Source: Erysipelotrichaceae bacterium
GTDB taxonomy: Bacteria; Bacillota_I; Bacilli_A; Erysipelotrichales; Erysipelotrichaceae
Assembly (NCBI GenBank): GCA_017404205.1
Contig: JAFRCV010000005.1
Location: 1 to 60,525, forward strand
Reading direction: 5' to 3'
Length of the DNA stretch: 60,525 nucleotides
Shown: one piece after another, positions 23,438 to 32,960 of the stretch
Position numbering within the stretch: position 1 is the stretch's first letter
How the letters are laid out: every line of letters starts with the position of its first letter
Made by a program: the position numbers and the translations under genes
The notes under the pieces: model-generated
The model's database searches: none
Told to the model about the DNA's origin: nothing
What the model saw: the letters and a program-made list of their open reading frames with translations, nothing else

Positions 23438-24529
23438 ATGAATAATTTTAAATTGGGTTTTGGATTAATGAGACTTCCTAAAAAAGATGGAAGAATTGAT
23501 GTTGAACAAGTTAAAAAAATGGTCGATTTATTTATAGAAGCAGGTGGAACATATTTTGATACAGCCTTTGCCTATGAAGGCTCTGAAGAAGCTGCTAGAG
23601 AAGCTTTAATTGAAAGATATCCTCGTGATAGTTTTACTTTAGCTACAAAGTTAATATGTTCAAGTGATATAAATGATGAACAAAGCGCTAAAGATGAATT
23701 CTATACAAGTTTAAGAAGAACTAATGCGGGATATTTTGACTATTATTTATTGCACGCTATTCAAAGAAGTAATTATGAAAAATATGATCGTTTTCACTTA
23801 TGGGATTTTGTTGAAGGCTTAAAGAAACAAGGCTTAATTAAACATTACGGTATTTCTTTTCATGGTGATTTGGAATTGTTAGAAGAACTATTAATCAAAC
23901 ATCCCGGCATTGAGTTTGTGCAATTACAAATTAATTATGCTGATTGGGAAAATCCTGGTGTTAATTCTAAAGCTAATTATGAGTTAGCTCGCAAATATGG
24001 CAAAGATGTTATTGTAATGGAACCAATAAAAGGGGGCATTTTAGCTAATCCAATTGATGATGTTAAAAAGATATTAAAAGATGCTAATCCTGAAGTCTCT
24101 TATTCTTCTTGGGCGCTTAGATTTGTCAATGAACTTGATGGCCTGATTTCTATACTTTCTGGCATGAGTTCAATTGAGCAAATGGAAGATAATTTAAAAA
24201 CAATGGTTAATTGTAAACCACTATCAGAAGATGAGAAAAAGACTATTGAATTAGCTCAAAAAGCAATTAATGAATTTAAAGCTATACCTTGTACAGCTTG
24301 TCGTTATTGTACAAAGGGTTGTCCAATGGATATACCAATTCCGGATATATTTACTGTTTATAATCGCAAAAAAGATTCTCCTGAATTTAGAACTAAAAGA
24401 GAATATGTCAATGTCACAATTAATAAAGGTAAAGCTTCCGATTGTATTAAATGTGGTCAATGTGAAAGCTCATGTCCTCAACATCTAAAAATAATTGAAT
24501 TGTTAGATGAATGTAAAATATTTGAATAA
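23438..24529 (+). CDS. Aldo/keto reductase with C-terminal [4Fe-4S] ferredoxin domain
   Basis: A 363-residue COG1453-type oxidoreductase. The TIM-barrel aldo/keto reductase domain covers about residues 1-275, with GFGLMRLP at the start, catalytic Asp/Tyr in YFDTAFAYEGSEE and a barrel lysine region (ATKL). The C-terminal ~80 residues carry two cluster motifs: CTACRYCTKGCPMDIPIP and CIKCGQCESSCPQHLKI, the second with full CxxCxxC...CP spacing. Such fused forms are common in anaerobes and probably exchange electrons with ferredoxin rather than relying on NADPH alone. Substrate is unknown. A GGGG Shine-Dalgarno precedes the ATG. Confidence 0.9.
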   Translation: MNNFKLGFGLMRLPKKDGRIDVEQVKKMVDLFIEAGGTYFDTAFAYEGSEEAAREALIERYPRDSFTLATKLICSSDINDEQSAKDEFYTSLRRTNAGYFDYYLLHAIQRSNYEKYDRFHLWDFVEGLKKQGLIKHYGISFHGDLELLEELLIKHPGIEFVQLQINYADWENPGVNSKANYELARKYGKDVIVMEPIKGGILANPIDDVKKILKDANPEVSYSSWALRFVNELDGLISILSGMSSIEQMEDNLKTMVNCKPLSEDEKKTIELAQKAINEFKAIPCTACRYCTKGCPMDIPIPDIFTVYNRKKDSPEFRTKREYVNVTINKGKASDCIKCGQCESSCPQHLKIIELLDECKIFE

Positions 24530-25120
24530 TTATTTATAAATAACTGTATATTGAGTACTATCCACAATCGCAAAGATGGTGTTTTCAACTAATGTTTTAG
24601 CGTTTTCTTTAGCTGTATCTAAAAGACCTTTTTCTTTGGCGACATCTTCAGCGTCTTTTTTTAGTTTAGCTTGACTAGTGTTCATATCTTCAAATGTGAA
24701 ATGGTTGAAGATATTATCTTTTGAATCAAAAACAACTAAACTGTCATTATCAATCTCATTACTTAGAATTTTTGTTTCAGGCAAAATAACAGTAATTTCT
24801 TTACTATCTTCATTTAATTCAATCTTTATATCACCATAATTTAAACCTGCTTTAATTACACCAGAATAAGCAAAAATAATCTTACTAGAAGTAAAAGGAA
24901 TTTTAATATTTAATACTTTAACTTCTTCTTTATCAGCAATTTCAGTTAGTGTATATACATATTCAGCAGTGGCTAATTCGCCTATATCGACAATTTTTCC
25001 TTCTAAATCTAATGCGGAAATAGTCGGTTCAACTTTTTTATTTGGCGCAAAATTAAAATAGACTATCATTAGCGCAGCACCCACAAGCAACCCAATTAAT
25101 ATATTAAATATCTTTTTCAT
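24530..25120 (-). CDS. DUF4230 family membrane-anchored protein
   Basis: A 196-residue protein with one N-terminal membrane anchor (ILIGLLVGAALMIVYF) and an extracytoplasmic body. The sequence order, IGELATAEYVYTLTE early, then FAYSGVIKAGLNYGDIKIEL and ITVILPETKILS, then a C-terminal helix rich in Ala/Lys/Glu, is that of DUF4230 proteins, whose function is unknown. A GGAGG precedes the ATG on the minus strand. It ends back-to-back with the aldo/keto reductase gene without a spacer. The tRNA-Leu gene lies upstream on the same strand behind its own terminator. Confidence 0.82.
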   Translation of the reverse strand: MKKIFNILIGLLVGAALMIVYFNFAPNKKVEPTISALDLEGKIVDIGELATAEYVYTLTEIADKEEVKVLNIKIPFTSSKIIFAYSGVIKAGLNYGDIKIELNEDSKEITVILPETKILSNEIDNDSLVVFDSKDNIFNHFTFEDMNTSQAKLKKDAEDVAKEKGLLDTAKENAKTLVENTIFAIVDSTQYTVIYK

Positions 25121-25173
25121 ACATATTCCTCCATTAAATTCATTATTATTTTAATATAAATACATGAGAAATA

Positions 25174-25198
25174 AAAAGAACAGTAAAACTGCTCTTTT
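25174..25198 (-). terminator. Terminator of tRNA-Leu
   Basis: On the minus strand, stem AAAAGAGCAG and CTGTTCTTTT with one G-T pair, loop TTTTA, ending in T's. It lies 9 nt after the encoded CCA of the tRNA. Confidence 0.82.
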
Positions 25199-25207
25199 GT
25201 GTTTAAA

Positions 25208-25292
25208 TGGTCCCCAGAGCGGGGGTCGAACCCGCACGGATTTCTCCTCACGATTTTGAGTCGTGCGTGTCTGCCAATTCCACCATCCGGGG
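25208..25292 (-). tRNA. tRNA-Leu(CAA)
   Basis: An 85-nt class II tRNA with encoded CCA (complement of 25208-25210). The acceptor arm CCCCGGA pairs with TCTGGGG, the discriminator is A, and the D-arm region is GTGGAATTGGCAGACAC as in tRNA-Leu. The anticodon arm is CACGA/TCGTG with loop CTCAAAA, giving anticodon CAA (reads UUG). The long variable arm (GAGGAGAAATCC...) and T-arm GCGGGTTCGACCCCCGC are intact. Confidence 0.96.
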
Positions 25293-25302
25293 ATGCTTTG
25301 TT

Positions 25303-25332
25303 ATTTTATCATAAAAATCATAATGATAAAAT
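25303..25332. promoter_or_regulatory. Symmetric divergent promoters of tRNA-Leu and recG
   Basis: ATTTTATCAT (25303-25312) and ATGATAAAAT (25323-25332) are perfect inverted copies with a 10-bp spacer. Each reads TGATAAAAT outward, an extended -10 (TG, A, TAAAAT). The recG ATG is 6 nt beyond its -10 and the tRNA begins 10 nt beyond the other. Confidence 0.6.
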
Positions 25333-25338
25333 ATAAAT

Positions 25339-27330
25339 ATGGAACTTGAAGATTTAAAGCTTACAGAAAAAAGAAAGCTAATTTGTCAAAAGTTAGATCT
25401 ACATAATAGTGATGATATTTTAAGATATTATCCTTTTAAATATGAAAAATATGTAATGACGCATTATGATGATTTTAAAGAAGGAGATAGAGTCTTTTTC
25501 GAAGGTGAATTAATTAGTTTTCCAAGTACATTTCGCTTTCGCAAAAACCTTTCGAAGACAACTTTTAAAGTCTTATATGAAGAAGAAGAAATAGTCGTTA
25601 CTATCTTTAATCGTCCTTGGATTAGAGGGATTAAAACTGATGATAAGATTGTCATAGTCGGTAAATATGATGGACATAATAAAGTAACTGCCAGCAATTA
25701 TTTCACAAAAGATATTAAGACTTTGCTTGGCATACAGCCAATCTATTCTTTAAAAGAAGGTATTAAACAAAACGAGATCGTTAAATTGATAGAATATACT
25801 TTTAATAAATGTGAAGACAATATATTTGATGATATTCCAAGTGATTTAATAGATTCTCATGGTCTTATCGATTTAAAGACAGCATTAAAAAATATTCATA
25901 AACCAATAAATGATGATTATTTAAGAAAAGCTTTGGCTAGACTTAAATATGATGAATTTCTTAGATTTTATTTATCTATTGAAGCTTTAAAAGGAACTAC
26001 AATTAATGAAACCAAAGAATCCAAGGAATTTGATCAAAATAAAATAAATGAATTAATTAATAAGCTAGAATTTGATTTAACTGTTGATCAAAAACAATGT
26101 ATTGAAGACATATTTAAAGATTTAAAAAGTAATAAGCCAATGTATCGCTTGGTTCAAGGCGAGGTAGGAAGTGGCAAAACAATTGTAGCCATTATTGGTT
26201 TATATGCTAATTATTTAGCTGGCTATCAAGGAGCTTTAATGGCCCCAACTGAGATACTAGCCAAGCAACATTATCAAAGTTTTAAAGAAATTATTGGTGA
26301 TAAAGCTAATGTTGCCTTATTATATTCAAATGGTTCAAATAATAATGAGATTAAAGAGAAACTTAGCAGTGGTCAAATAGACATTGTTATAGGTACTCAT
26401 GCCTTATTTCAAGAAGATGTATCATTTAAAAAACTTGGCTTTGTGGTAGCAGATGAACAACATCGTTTTGGTGTCAAACAAAGAAGAGCTTTAAAGGAAA
26501 AAGGTCATAATGTTGATTTTTTAATCATGTCAGCAACCCCAATTCCTCGTACTCTTGCATCATCTATTTATGGCGATTTAGATATTTCTTCAATTGCTTC
26601 TTTGCCAGGTGAAAGAAAAGGCTGCGATACATTTTTAATAAATAAGAATAGTATTGTAGATATCTTAGGTGATTTAAAAGAAGTTTTAAAAGAAGGACGC
26701 CAGATTTATATAATAGCTTCTGCTATTGAAGCTAGTGAAAACTATAGTGGCAAAGATGCTAGCGGTTTGTATAATAGTTTAATTGATGTTTTTAAACCTT
26801 ATAGATTAGGCCTAATCCATGGCAAGTTAAAGACCGAAGAAAAAGATGAAATAATGAATAAATTTAAAAATAACGAAATAGGTGTTTTGGTATCTACAAC
26901 AGTTGTGGAAGTAGGCGTAAATGTAAAAAATGCAACAACAATGGTTATTTATGATGCTGATCGTTTCGGTTTAAGTCAAATTCATCAATTAAGAGGAAGA
27001 ATCCAAAGGGGATCATATAAAGGCAAATGTTATCTTTTGACAGATAGTAAAGAAAATGATGTTTTAAAGCGACTAAATGTTTTATGTAAGACAAATGATG
27101 GCTTTAAGATTTCGGAAGAAGATTTGCGCTTAAGAGGACCTGGTGATATTCTTGGCACAAGACAATCGGGATTGCCTGCTTTTATCCTAGGCAATATATT
27201 TGAAGATAGCAAAATAATTGAAGGCGCAAAGAAGGATGCTAAAAAAATTGTGGAAAACTTAAATAATGTGGATTATGAAAAGTTTTACAATAATATCACA
27301 AAATTAGCACATCAAAGGGTCGTTGATTAA
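25339..27330 (+). CDS. recG: ATP-dependent DNA helicase RecG
   Basis: Branch-migration helicase that remodels stalled forks and Holliday junctions. The 663 residues show the N-terminal wedge/OB region (about 50-150), the SF2 helicase domain with Walker A VQGEVGSGKTIVAI, the DEQH box ADEQHRFGVKQRRAL and motif III MSATPIPRTLA, then a second helicase domain with TTVVEVGVNV and HQLRGRIQRG, and a RecG C-terminal tail. Slightly shorter than Bacillus RecG, with a short N-terminus. The ATG has no Shine-Dalgarno but lies 6 nt after an extended -10, so the mRNA is probably leaderless. Confidence 0.95.
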   Translation: MELEDLKLTEKRKLICQKLDLHNSDDILRYYPFKYEKYVMTHYDDFKEGDRVFFEGELISFPSTFRFRKNLSKTTFKVLYEEEEIVVTIFNRPWIRGIKTDDKIVIVGKYDGHNKVTASNYFTKDIKTLLGIQPIYSLKEGIKQNEIVKLIEYTFNKCEDNIFDDIPSDLIDSHGLIDLKTALKNIHKPINDDYLRKALARLKYDEFLRFYLSIEALKGTTINETKESKEFDQNKINELINKLEFDLTVDQKQCIEDIFKDLKSNKPMYRLVQGEVGSGKTIVAIIGLYANYLAGYQGALMAPTEILAKQHYQSFKEIIGDKANVALLYSNGSNNNEIKEKLSSGQIDIVIGTHALFQEDVSFKKLGFVVADEQHRFGVKQRRALKEKGHNVDFLIMSATPIPRTLASSIYGDLDISSIASLPGERKGCDTFLINKNSIVDILGDLKEVLKEGRQIYIIASAIEASENYSGKDASGLYNSLIDVFKPYRLGLIHGKLKTEEKDEIMNKFKNNEIGVLVSTTVVEVGVNVKNATTMVIYDADRFGLSQIHQLRGRIQRGSYKGKCYLLTDSKENDVLKRLNVLCKTNDGFKISEEDLRLRGPGDILGTRQSGLPAFILGNIFEDSKIIEGAKKDAKKIVENLNNVDYEKFYNNITKLAHQRVVD

Positions 27331-27332
27331 GT

Positions 27333-27338
27333 TATAAT
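27333..27338 (+). promoter_or_regulatory. -10 box 6 nt before the rnc start
   Basis: TATAAT immediately after the recG stop, with 6 nt to the rnc ATG and no Shine-Dalgarno. No convincing -35 is seen, so confidence is modest. Confidence 0.4.
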
Positions 27339-27344
27339 TAGGTC

Positions 27345-28034
27345 ATGACAATATTTGATTTTTTAGATGAGCATCATATAAAACATCACAATTCAAAGTT
27401 AATTGAACAGGCTTTTATTCATTCCTCATATGTCAATGAGCATAAAGGCTCTTATCATGACAATGAAAGACTTGAATTTATGGGTGATGCCGTTTTACAA
27501 ATATATTCAGCGCTTAGACTATACCAAATTAAACCGGAATTAAAAGAAGGACTCATGTCAACAAGAAGGGCTAATCTGGTTTGTGAAAAAGGATTGGCGA
27601 AGATTGTGAGAGAATTTGAACTTAATAAATTTTTAAAACTTGGCCAAGGAGAAGAAAAATCAGGTGGCAGAGATAGAGATTCAATCATATCCGATATGTT
27701 TGAAGCCTTTATTGGCGCTGTATATCTTGATACAAATATCAAAAATGTTTATAAATTATTAGATATCTTAATGCTTAAGCATATAAAAGAAACTGATGAA
27801 TCAATTTTTGATTATAAGACAAAGCTTCAAGAATACGTTCAAGCAGATTCAAGAAAATCTATTGATTATGAATTGATATATGAAAAAGGTCCAAGCAATA
27901 AGCCAGAATTTAAAGTAGCGGTTAAAATTGATAATTTGATATATGGCTATGGAATTGGAACAACCAAAAAACAAGCACAAAAAAATGCAGCGAAAAATGC
28001 ATTAGAAAAGTTAGCAGGCAATGATGAGATTTGA
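27345..28034 (+). CDS. rnc: Ribonuclease III
   Basis: Double-strand-specific endoribonuclease for rRNA and mRNA processing. The 229 residues contain the RNase III signature NERLEFMGDAVLQI, the second metal-site helix SDMFEAFIGAVYLD, and a C-terminal dsRNA-binding domain (TKLQEYVQADSRKSIDYEL ... KKQAQKNAAKNALEKL). All catalytic acidic residues appear present. It overlaps polC by 14 nt and ends in TGA, evidence that TGA is a stop here. An smc or ftsY gene, the usual neighbour, is replaced by polC. Confidence 0.95.
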   Translation: MTIFDFLDEHHIKHHNSKLIEQAFIHSSYVNEHKGSYHDNERLEFMGDAVLQIYSALRLYQIKPELKEGLMSTRRANLVCEKGLAKIVREFELNKFLKLGQGEEKSGGRDRDSIISDMFEAFIGAVYLDTNIKNVYKLLDILMLKHIKETDESIFDYKTKLQEYVQADSRKSIDYELIYEKGPSNKPEFKVAVKIDNLIYGYGIGTTKKQAQKNAAKNALEKLAGNDEI

Positions 28035-31000
28035 TAAGAATTGTTTATTTGATTATTTAAAATATGATGAAAATGAAAAAGAAATTTTCAAGGATTTTGA
28101 AATAATCGATTGTACATTAAATGTGGAAAATGATGCGGTATACATTGTTTTTAAGAATGATGTTATTTTGCCATATAAGAACTATATGGATTTAAGATCT
28201 TTTTTAGAATATAAAGAAATTGAAAATTTTCATCTAAGTTTTAAAGTACAGAATGATGATTTAGGTTTGAAAGATATAAATCATTATGTCGAATACTTTC
28301 AAAAATTAAACAATAATGATGCTTTTTCAAATGCTGTTGTTATTTTAAACAATTATGGTTTTGTGCTTTCTTATATTGATGAAAATACTTGTTCATCTGA
28401 TGAAGGATATTTATACGATTTAAAGCTCTTCTTTCATGATTTAGGTTATCGTAAAAATATTGAACAAGAGATAAGAGATGAAAAAGAAAATGAAATAGAA
28501 ACTGTTTATGTTCCTCAAGAAAGTGTAAAAACAGAAGCTAATAATGTCTTTAATCGTAAAAAGATTATTAATAAAGTTTACAAAGAAGTAAAGATTGAAG
28601 AGCTTGTCGATAATTTAAATAAAGTAATAATAACGGGCAATATTTTCAAATTTGAAGAAAGAGGAAAAAAAGAGCGTCTTACAACTTTACTATATGTAAA
28701 AGATGATACGGGTGCATTAATTGTGAAACTTCAAAATCGTTTCTTTGAAGAAGACATCATTGCCAAAGTAAAAAAAGAGGCAACAGAAAACTTCGCGCAT
28801 TTTTGGGGCGATTATCAATATGATGATTTTAATAAGGAATATTATTTTAATTTAAGAAAGATAGAGTTTATAGATAATCCTAACCCAATTAAAGATGAAG
28901 CTGAAGAAAAAAGAGTTGAACTTCATGCCCATACAAAATATTCGGAAATGGATGGTGTTTGTTCACCAACATATTTAATTGAAACAGCATTTAAGATGGG
29001 TCATAAGGCTGTAGCTATAACAGATCATTTAAATGTTGAAGCCTATCATGAATCTTTTATGACTGCTAAAAAACTATCTAAAGAAAGAGATTTTAAGATT
29101 CTTTATGGTGCAGAATTAAACATGGTTTATCCTAATTTGAATATTGTTTACAACTGTAAAGATGGTTTGTTAAAAGAAGCCGAATATATTGTTTTTGACC
29201 TTGAAACTACTGGCTTATCAATTGAATATGATTCGATTATCGAATTTGGTGCAGTATTAATGTATAAAGGCAATATAGTTGAAAGAAAAGACTTTTTCAT
29301 TAAGCCACCATTCTCTTTATCACAAAATATTAAAAAATTAACAAACATCTCGGAAAGCGATTTAGCTAATGCTAGAACATTTAAAGAAGCTAAAGATGAA
29401 ATTTTAGCTTTTATCAAAGATAGAGTTTTAGTAGCCCATAATGCATCTTTTGACTATGGTTTTTTAAATCAGGAATTAAAGCGTATTGGCGAAAAGCCAC
29501 TTAACAATATTGTCATTGATACGCTTGATTTATCACGTTCTTTATTTAAAGGGCGTAGGGCATATAGACTTGGTAATATGGCTAAGCTTTATAATGTAAA
29601 ATATGATGAAGATGTCGCCCATAGAGCTGATTATGATGCTGATGTTTTGGCTTCTGTTTTCAATATGATGTTAAAAGATATCGCAAAAGAAAATGTTGAA
29701 ACATTTAAAGAACTAAGTGAATTTCAAAGTGAAGATGCTTTCATCAAGAATAGGGCTTTCCATACAACAGTTTTATGTAAAGATAAAGTTGGTTTAAAAA
29801 ATCTATTTAAATTAATATCTATTTCTCATATTGATAGCTTAGCAGTTTTTGGTAAGGCCAATACCAAAGGCGAGAATTCCGAATATATGGCTGAACCTAG
29901 AATATTTAAAGAGGTTTTAAATGAACATCGTGAAGGCTTGTTGATTGGTTCAGCTTGCTTAAATGGTGAAGTCTTTGAAACAGCTCAAACTAAATCAAAA
30001 GAAGAATTAGCTAAAGTTATATCTTTTTATGATTATATTGAAGTTCAACCTTTAGAGAATTATCGTTTCTTATATGAAGATCGACAATTATTTACGATTG
30101 ATAGATTAAAGGAATATATAAAGGATATTATTGATGTCGCATTAAGTCAAAATAAAATTGTTGTTGCGACAGGTGATAGTCACTATATAAAAAAAGAAGA
30201 AAAAATTATAAGAGATGTTTTTGTCAATGCACCTGCAATAGGAGGCTTAGCTCATCCTCTATATGTTTATAATGAAGAAAAACGTATTAAACAAATCATC
30301 CCTGATCAACATTTTAGAACTACTAATGAAATGCTAGAAGCTTTTAGCTGGCTAGATAATGAAGAACTAATTAAAGATATTGTTATCAATAACACAAACA
30401 AGATAGCAGATATGGTTGATTATTTATCACCATTTTCAAGCGAATTAAAACCTCCAAAAGTTGTAGATGCGATTAAAATTGCTAAAGGCTGTGGAATAAT
30501 TGAAGAACCATTTGTTTTTTCAGATGATGTAATCACAGCTGATGAATATCTAGAAAAACTCGTATGGCATAATGCCAAAGAAATGTTTGGCGAAAATATG
30601 GAATCTTTTATTAAAGAAAGAATTGAAAGAGAACTAGATGCCATTATTTCTCATGGCTATGGTGTTATTTATTACACATGCCACTTACTTGTTAAAAGGT
30701 CAAATAATGATGGTTATATTGTTGGCTCAAGAGGATCAGTTGGTTCTAGCTTTGTCGCTACATTAAGTGGCATTACTGAAGTTAATCCACTTGTTCCATA
30801 TTATCTATGTCCTAAATGCCATCATTTTGAATTAATAAGTGATGTTGCATCTGGATATGATGCTAGAGATAAAAAATGTCCAGAATGTGGAACTATTATG
30901 CATGGCGAAGGCCAAAATATTCCATTTGAAACATTTATGGGCTTTAATGGCGATAAGGTTCCAGATATCGATTTAAATTTCTCAGGTGATTATCAACCAC

Positions 31001-32427
31001 GAGCACATTTATTCACAAGAGAAATATTTGGAAAAGATAATGTCTTTAGGGCAGGAACAATTTCAACCGTTAAAGAAAAGACGGCTTTTGGTTATGTGAA
31101 TAGATATTGTGAAATTAAGAAAATCGACAATATGACAAAAGCTTATAAGAATTATTTAGCTGCTAATTGTATTGGTGTTAAACGAACAACTGGCCAACAT
31201 GCAGGAGGTATTGTTGTTTTACCAGACGACATGGAAATAGAAGATGTTACACCAATACAATATCCTGCCAATGATAAGGAATCTCCTTGGTATTCAACTC
31301 ATTTTGAATATCACGATTACAATGATAATCTTTTAAAATTCGATATTCTAGGACATGTTGATCCTACGACTATGGCATTACTTGAGAGGGTTAGTGGTAT
31401 CGATATTAAAAAGATTCCATTAAATGATGAAAGAGCTATTTCTCTATTCTATTCACCAGAAGCTTTAAATATTATCAATCCTATATATAAAGAAACAACT
31501 GGCGCTTGTGGACTTCCTGAATTTGGTACTGCTAATACACGTAATACATTAATTGAAACTAGACCTAAAAAATTTTCTGAACTTGTTCAGATTTCAGGTT
31601 TATCACATGGAACTAATGTGTGGGCTGATAATGCTCAAACATTAATCCGAAGTGGTATTAAATTAGCAGATGTCATTGGTTGTCGTGACGATATTATGGG
31701 CAATCTAATATCTTATGGCATTGATAATCTTGAAGCTTTCAATATTATGGAAGCTATAAGAAAAGGTAAGGTTGCTCATGGCCAGTGTTCTAATTGGGAT
31801 GAATATGAAAAAGATTTATTAGATCACAATGTTCCTAAATGGTATGTTGAATCATGTAAAAAAATTGAATATCTATTCCCTAAAGCTCATGCTGTTGCAT
31901 ATTGTATTATGGCTGTTAGAATTGCTTGGTTCAAGGTTTATTATCCGCTTTATTATTACATTTCATTCTTAACACTTAGATGTGATGCTTATGAAATTAA
32001 AACGATGACAGCTGATGCCGATATTATTTATGCAAGATTGGAAGAATTAAGAGCGCTTAAAAATAGTAGAAATCCAGACAATAAAGCGACTGTCAAAGAT
32101 TTAGCTATTTTTGATACTCTTGAACTATGTTTTGAGATGGTATGTAGGGGATATCGCATTGGCAATATTGATTTATATCGTTCAGATGCTAAAGAATTTA
32201 TTGTTAATCCTGATAATGACCACGAACTAATTCCACCATTTGTTGTAATTGATGGACTTGGTGAAAACGTTGCCATTAGTATTATAAATGCCAGAAAAGA
32301 AGGGCACTTCTTATCTAAAGAAGACCTAATGAAAAGAACATCACTCTCTAAGACACTTGTATCTAAACTTGATGAACTACATGTCTTGGATGGAATGGAT
32401 GATTCAAACCAAATTTCTTTATTTTAA
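28021..32427 (+). CDS. polC: DNA polymerase III PolC-type alpha subunit
   Basis: Replicative polymerase with built-in proofreading, typical of low-GC Firmicutes and Mollicutes. The 1468 residues give the PolC order: N-terminal domain, OB-fold (VIITGNIFKFEERGKK), PHP domain starting VELHAHTKYSEMDGV, an inserted DnaQ-like exonuclease (VFDLETTGLSIEYDSIIEFG ... LVAHNASFDYGFL ... HRADYDADVLA), the second PHP half, a zinc-finger-like CPKCHHFE...CPECGT, and the family C polymerase core with KVPDIDLNFSGDYQP. The start overlaps rnc. Two adjacent ATGs (28021 and 28024) are equally possible. Confidence 0.96.
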   Translation: MMRFDKNCLFDYLKYDENEKEIFKDFEIIDCTLNVENDAVYIVFKNDVILPYKNYMDLRSFLEYKEIENFHLSFKVQNDDLGLKDINHYVEYFQKLNNNDAFSNAVVILNNYGFVLSYIDENTCSSDEGYLYDLKLFFHDLGYRKNIEQEIRDEKENEIETVYVPQESVKTEANNVFNRKKIINKVYKEVKIEELVDNLNKVIITGNIFKFEERGKKERLTTLLYVKDDTGALIVKLQNRFFEEDIIAKVKKEATENFAHFWGDYQYDDFNKEYYFNLRKIEFIDNPNPIKDEAEEKRVELHAHTKYSEMDGVCSPTYLIETAFKMGHKAVAITDHLNVEAYHESFMTAKKLSKERDFKILYGAELNMVYPNLNIVYNCKDGLLKEAEYIVFDLETTGLSIEYDSIIEFGAVLMYKGNIVERKDFFIKPPFSLSQNIKKLTNISESDLANARTFKEAKDEILAFIKDRVLVAHNASFDYGFLNQELKRIGEKPLNNIVIDTLDLSRSLFKGRRAYRLGNMAKLYNVKYDEDVAHRADYDADVLASVFNMMLKDIAKENVETFKELSEFQSEDAFIKNRAFHTTVLCKDKVGLKNLFKLISISHIDSLAVFGKANTKGENSEYMAEPRIFKEVLNEHREGLLIGSACLNGEVFETAQTKSKEELAKVISFYDYIEVQPLENYRFLYEDRQLFTIDRLKEYIKDIIDVALSQNKIVVATGDSHYIKKEEKIIRDVFVNAPAIGGLAHPLYVYNEEKRIKQIIPDQHFRTTNEMLEAFSWLDNEELIKDIVINNTNKIADMVDYLSPFSSELKPPKVVDAIKIAKGCGIIEEPFVFSDDVITADEYLEKLVWHNAKEMFGENMESFIKERIERELDAIISHGYGVIYYTCHLLVKRSNNDGYIVGSRGSVGSSFVATLSGITEVNPLVPYYLCPKCHHFELISDVASGYDARDKKCPECGTIMHGEGQNIPFETFMGFNGDKVPDIDLNFSGDYQPRAHLFTREIFGKDNVFRAGTISTVKEKTAFGYVNRYCEIKKIDNMTKAYKNYLAANCIGVKRTTGQHAGGIVVLPDDMEIEDVTPIQYPANDKESPWYSTHFEYHDYNDNLLKFDILGHVDPTTMALLERVSGIDIKKIPLNDERAISLFYSPEALNIINPIYKETTGACGLPEFGTANTRNTLIETRPKKFSELVQISGLSHGTNVWADNAQTLIRSGIKLADVIGCRDDIMGNLISYGIDNLEAFNIMEAIRKGKVAHGQCSNWDEYEKDLLDHNVPKWYVESCKKIEYLFPKAHAVAYCIMAVRIAWFKVYYPLYYYISFLTLRCDAYEIKTMTADADIIYARLEELRALKNSRNPDNKATVKDLAIFDTLELCFEMVCRGYRIGNIDLYRSDAKEFIVNPDNDHELIPPFVVIDGLGENVAISIINARKEGHFLSKEDLMKRTSLSKTLVSKLDELHVLDGMDDSNQISLF

Positions 32428-32448
32428 ATATTGTTTTTTATAAAAAAG

Positions 32449-32494
32449 TATAATATTATAATAAAGTAAATAAGCGAAGAGAAATCTTCGCTTA
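32449..32494 (+). promoter_or_regulatory. Promoter and leader stem-loop of the rimP-nusA-infB operon
   Basis: Two overlapping candidate -10 boxes TATAAT (32449-32454 and 32457-32462) follow polC. Then comes a perfect 10-bp hairpin TAAGCGAAGA (32471-32480) with TCTTCGCTTA (32485-32494), closed by a GAAA tetraloop. No T-run follows, so it is more likely a leader structure than a terminator. The rimP Shine-Dalgarno GGGAG comes about 10 nt later. Confidence 0.6.
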
Positions 32495-32513
32495 TATTAT
32501 TGTTGGGAGAAAC

Positions 32514-32948
32514 ATGGAACTTAAAAAATTAAAAGAATCATTGAAAAGAGATTTATTATCACTTGGTTATGATTTATATGATGTTTCATTTTCTAAGAAA
32601 GATAACACTTTACAAATACTTGTTGATAAAACAATGGATTTAAAAGAAGTTGAGAGTCTTTCAAAGAAATTATCAAAAATCATGGACATGTATGATGAGG
32701 ATATGGAAGAATATATCCTCGATGTTAGCTCGGTTGGTATTGAAAGACCAATTAGGGATAGAGAAGAGCTTAAAAATGCTATCGGTTCATATATCTTTGT
32801 AAAAACAAAAGACAATAAAATATATGCCCATTTAAAAGCATTTGATGGTACGGTATTAAAACTTGAAGCAAAAGAAAAAAATATTAAAAAGAATATTACG
32901 CTTAATTACGATGAAATTAAGTTAGTGCGCTACGCTGTTGAATTTTAA
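32514..32948 (+). CDS. rimP: Ribosome maturation factor RimP
   Basis: Needed for maturation of the 30S subunit. The 144 residues match the two-domain RimP fold: N-terminal alpha/beta part with LGYDLYDVSFSKKDNTLQIL, VDKTMDLKEVESLSKKLSKI and the ILDVSSVGIERPIRDREEL signature, then a C-terminal SH3-like barrel. It opens the rimP-nusA-ylxR-ylxQ-infB-rbfA operon conserved in Firmicutes, behind a GGGAG Shine-Dalgarno. Confidence 0.93.
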   Translation: MELKKLKESLKRDLLSLGYDLYDVSFSKKDNTLQILVDKTMDLKEVESLSKKLSKIMDMYDEDMEEYILDVSSVGIERPIRDREELKNAIGSYIFVKTKDNKIYAHLKAFDGTVLKLEAKEKNIKKNITLNYDEIKLVRYAVEF

Positions 32949-32960
32949 AGGAGAAGTTAA

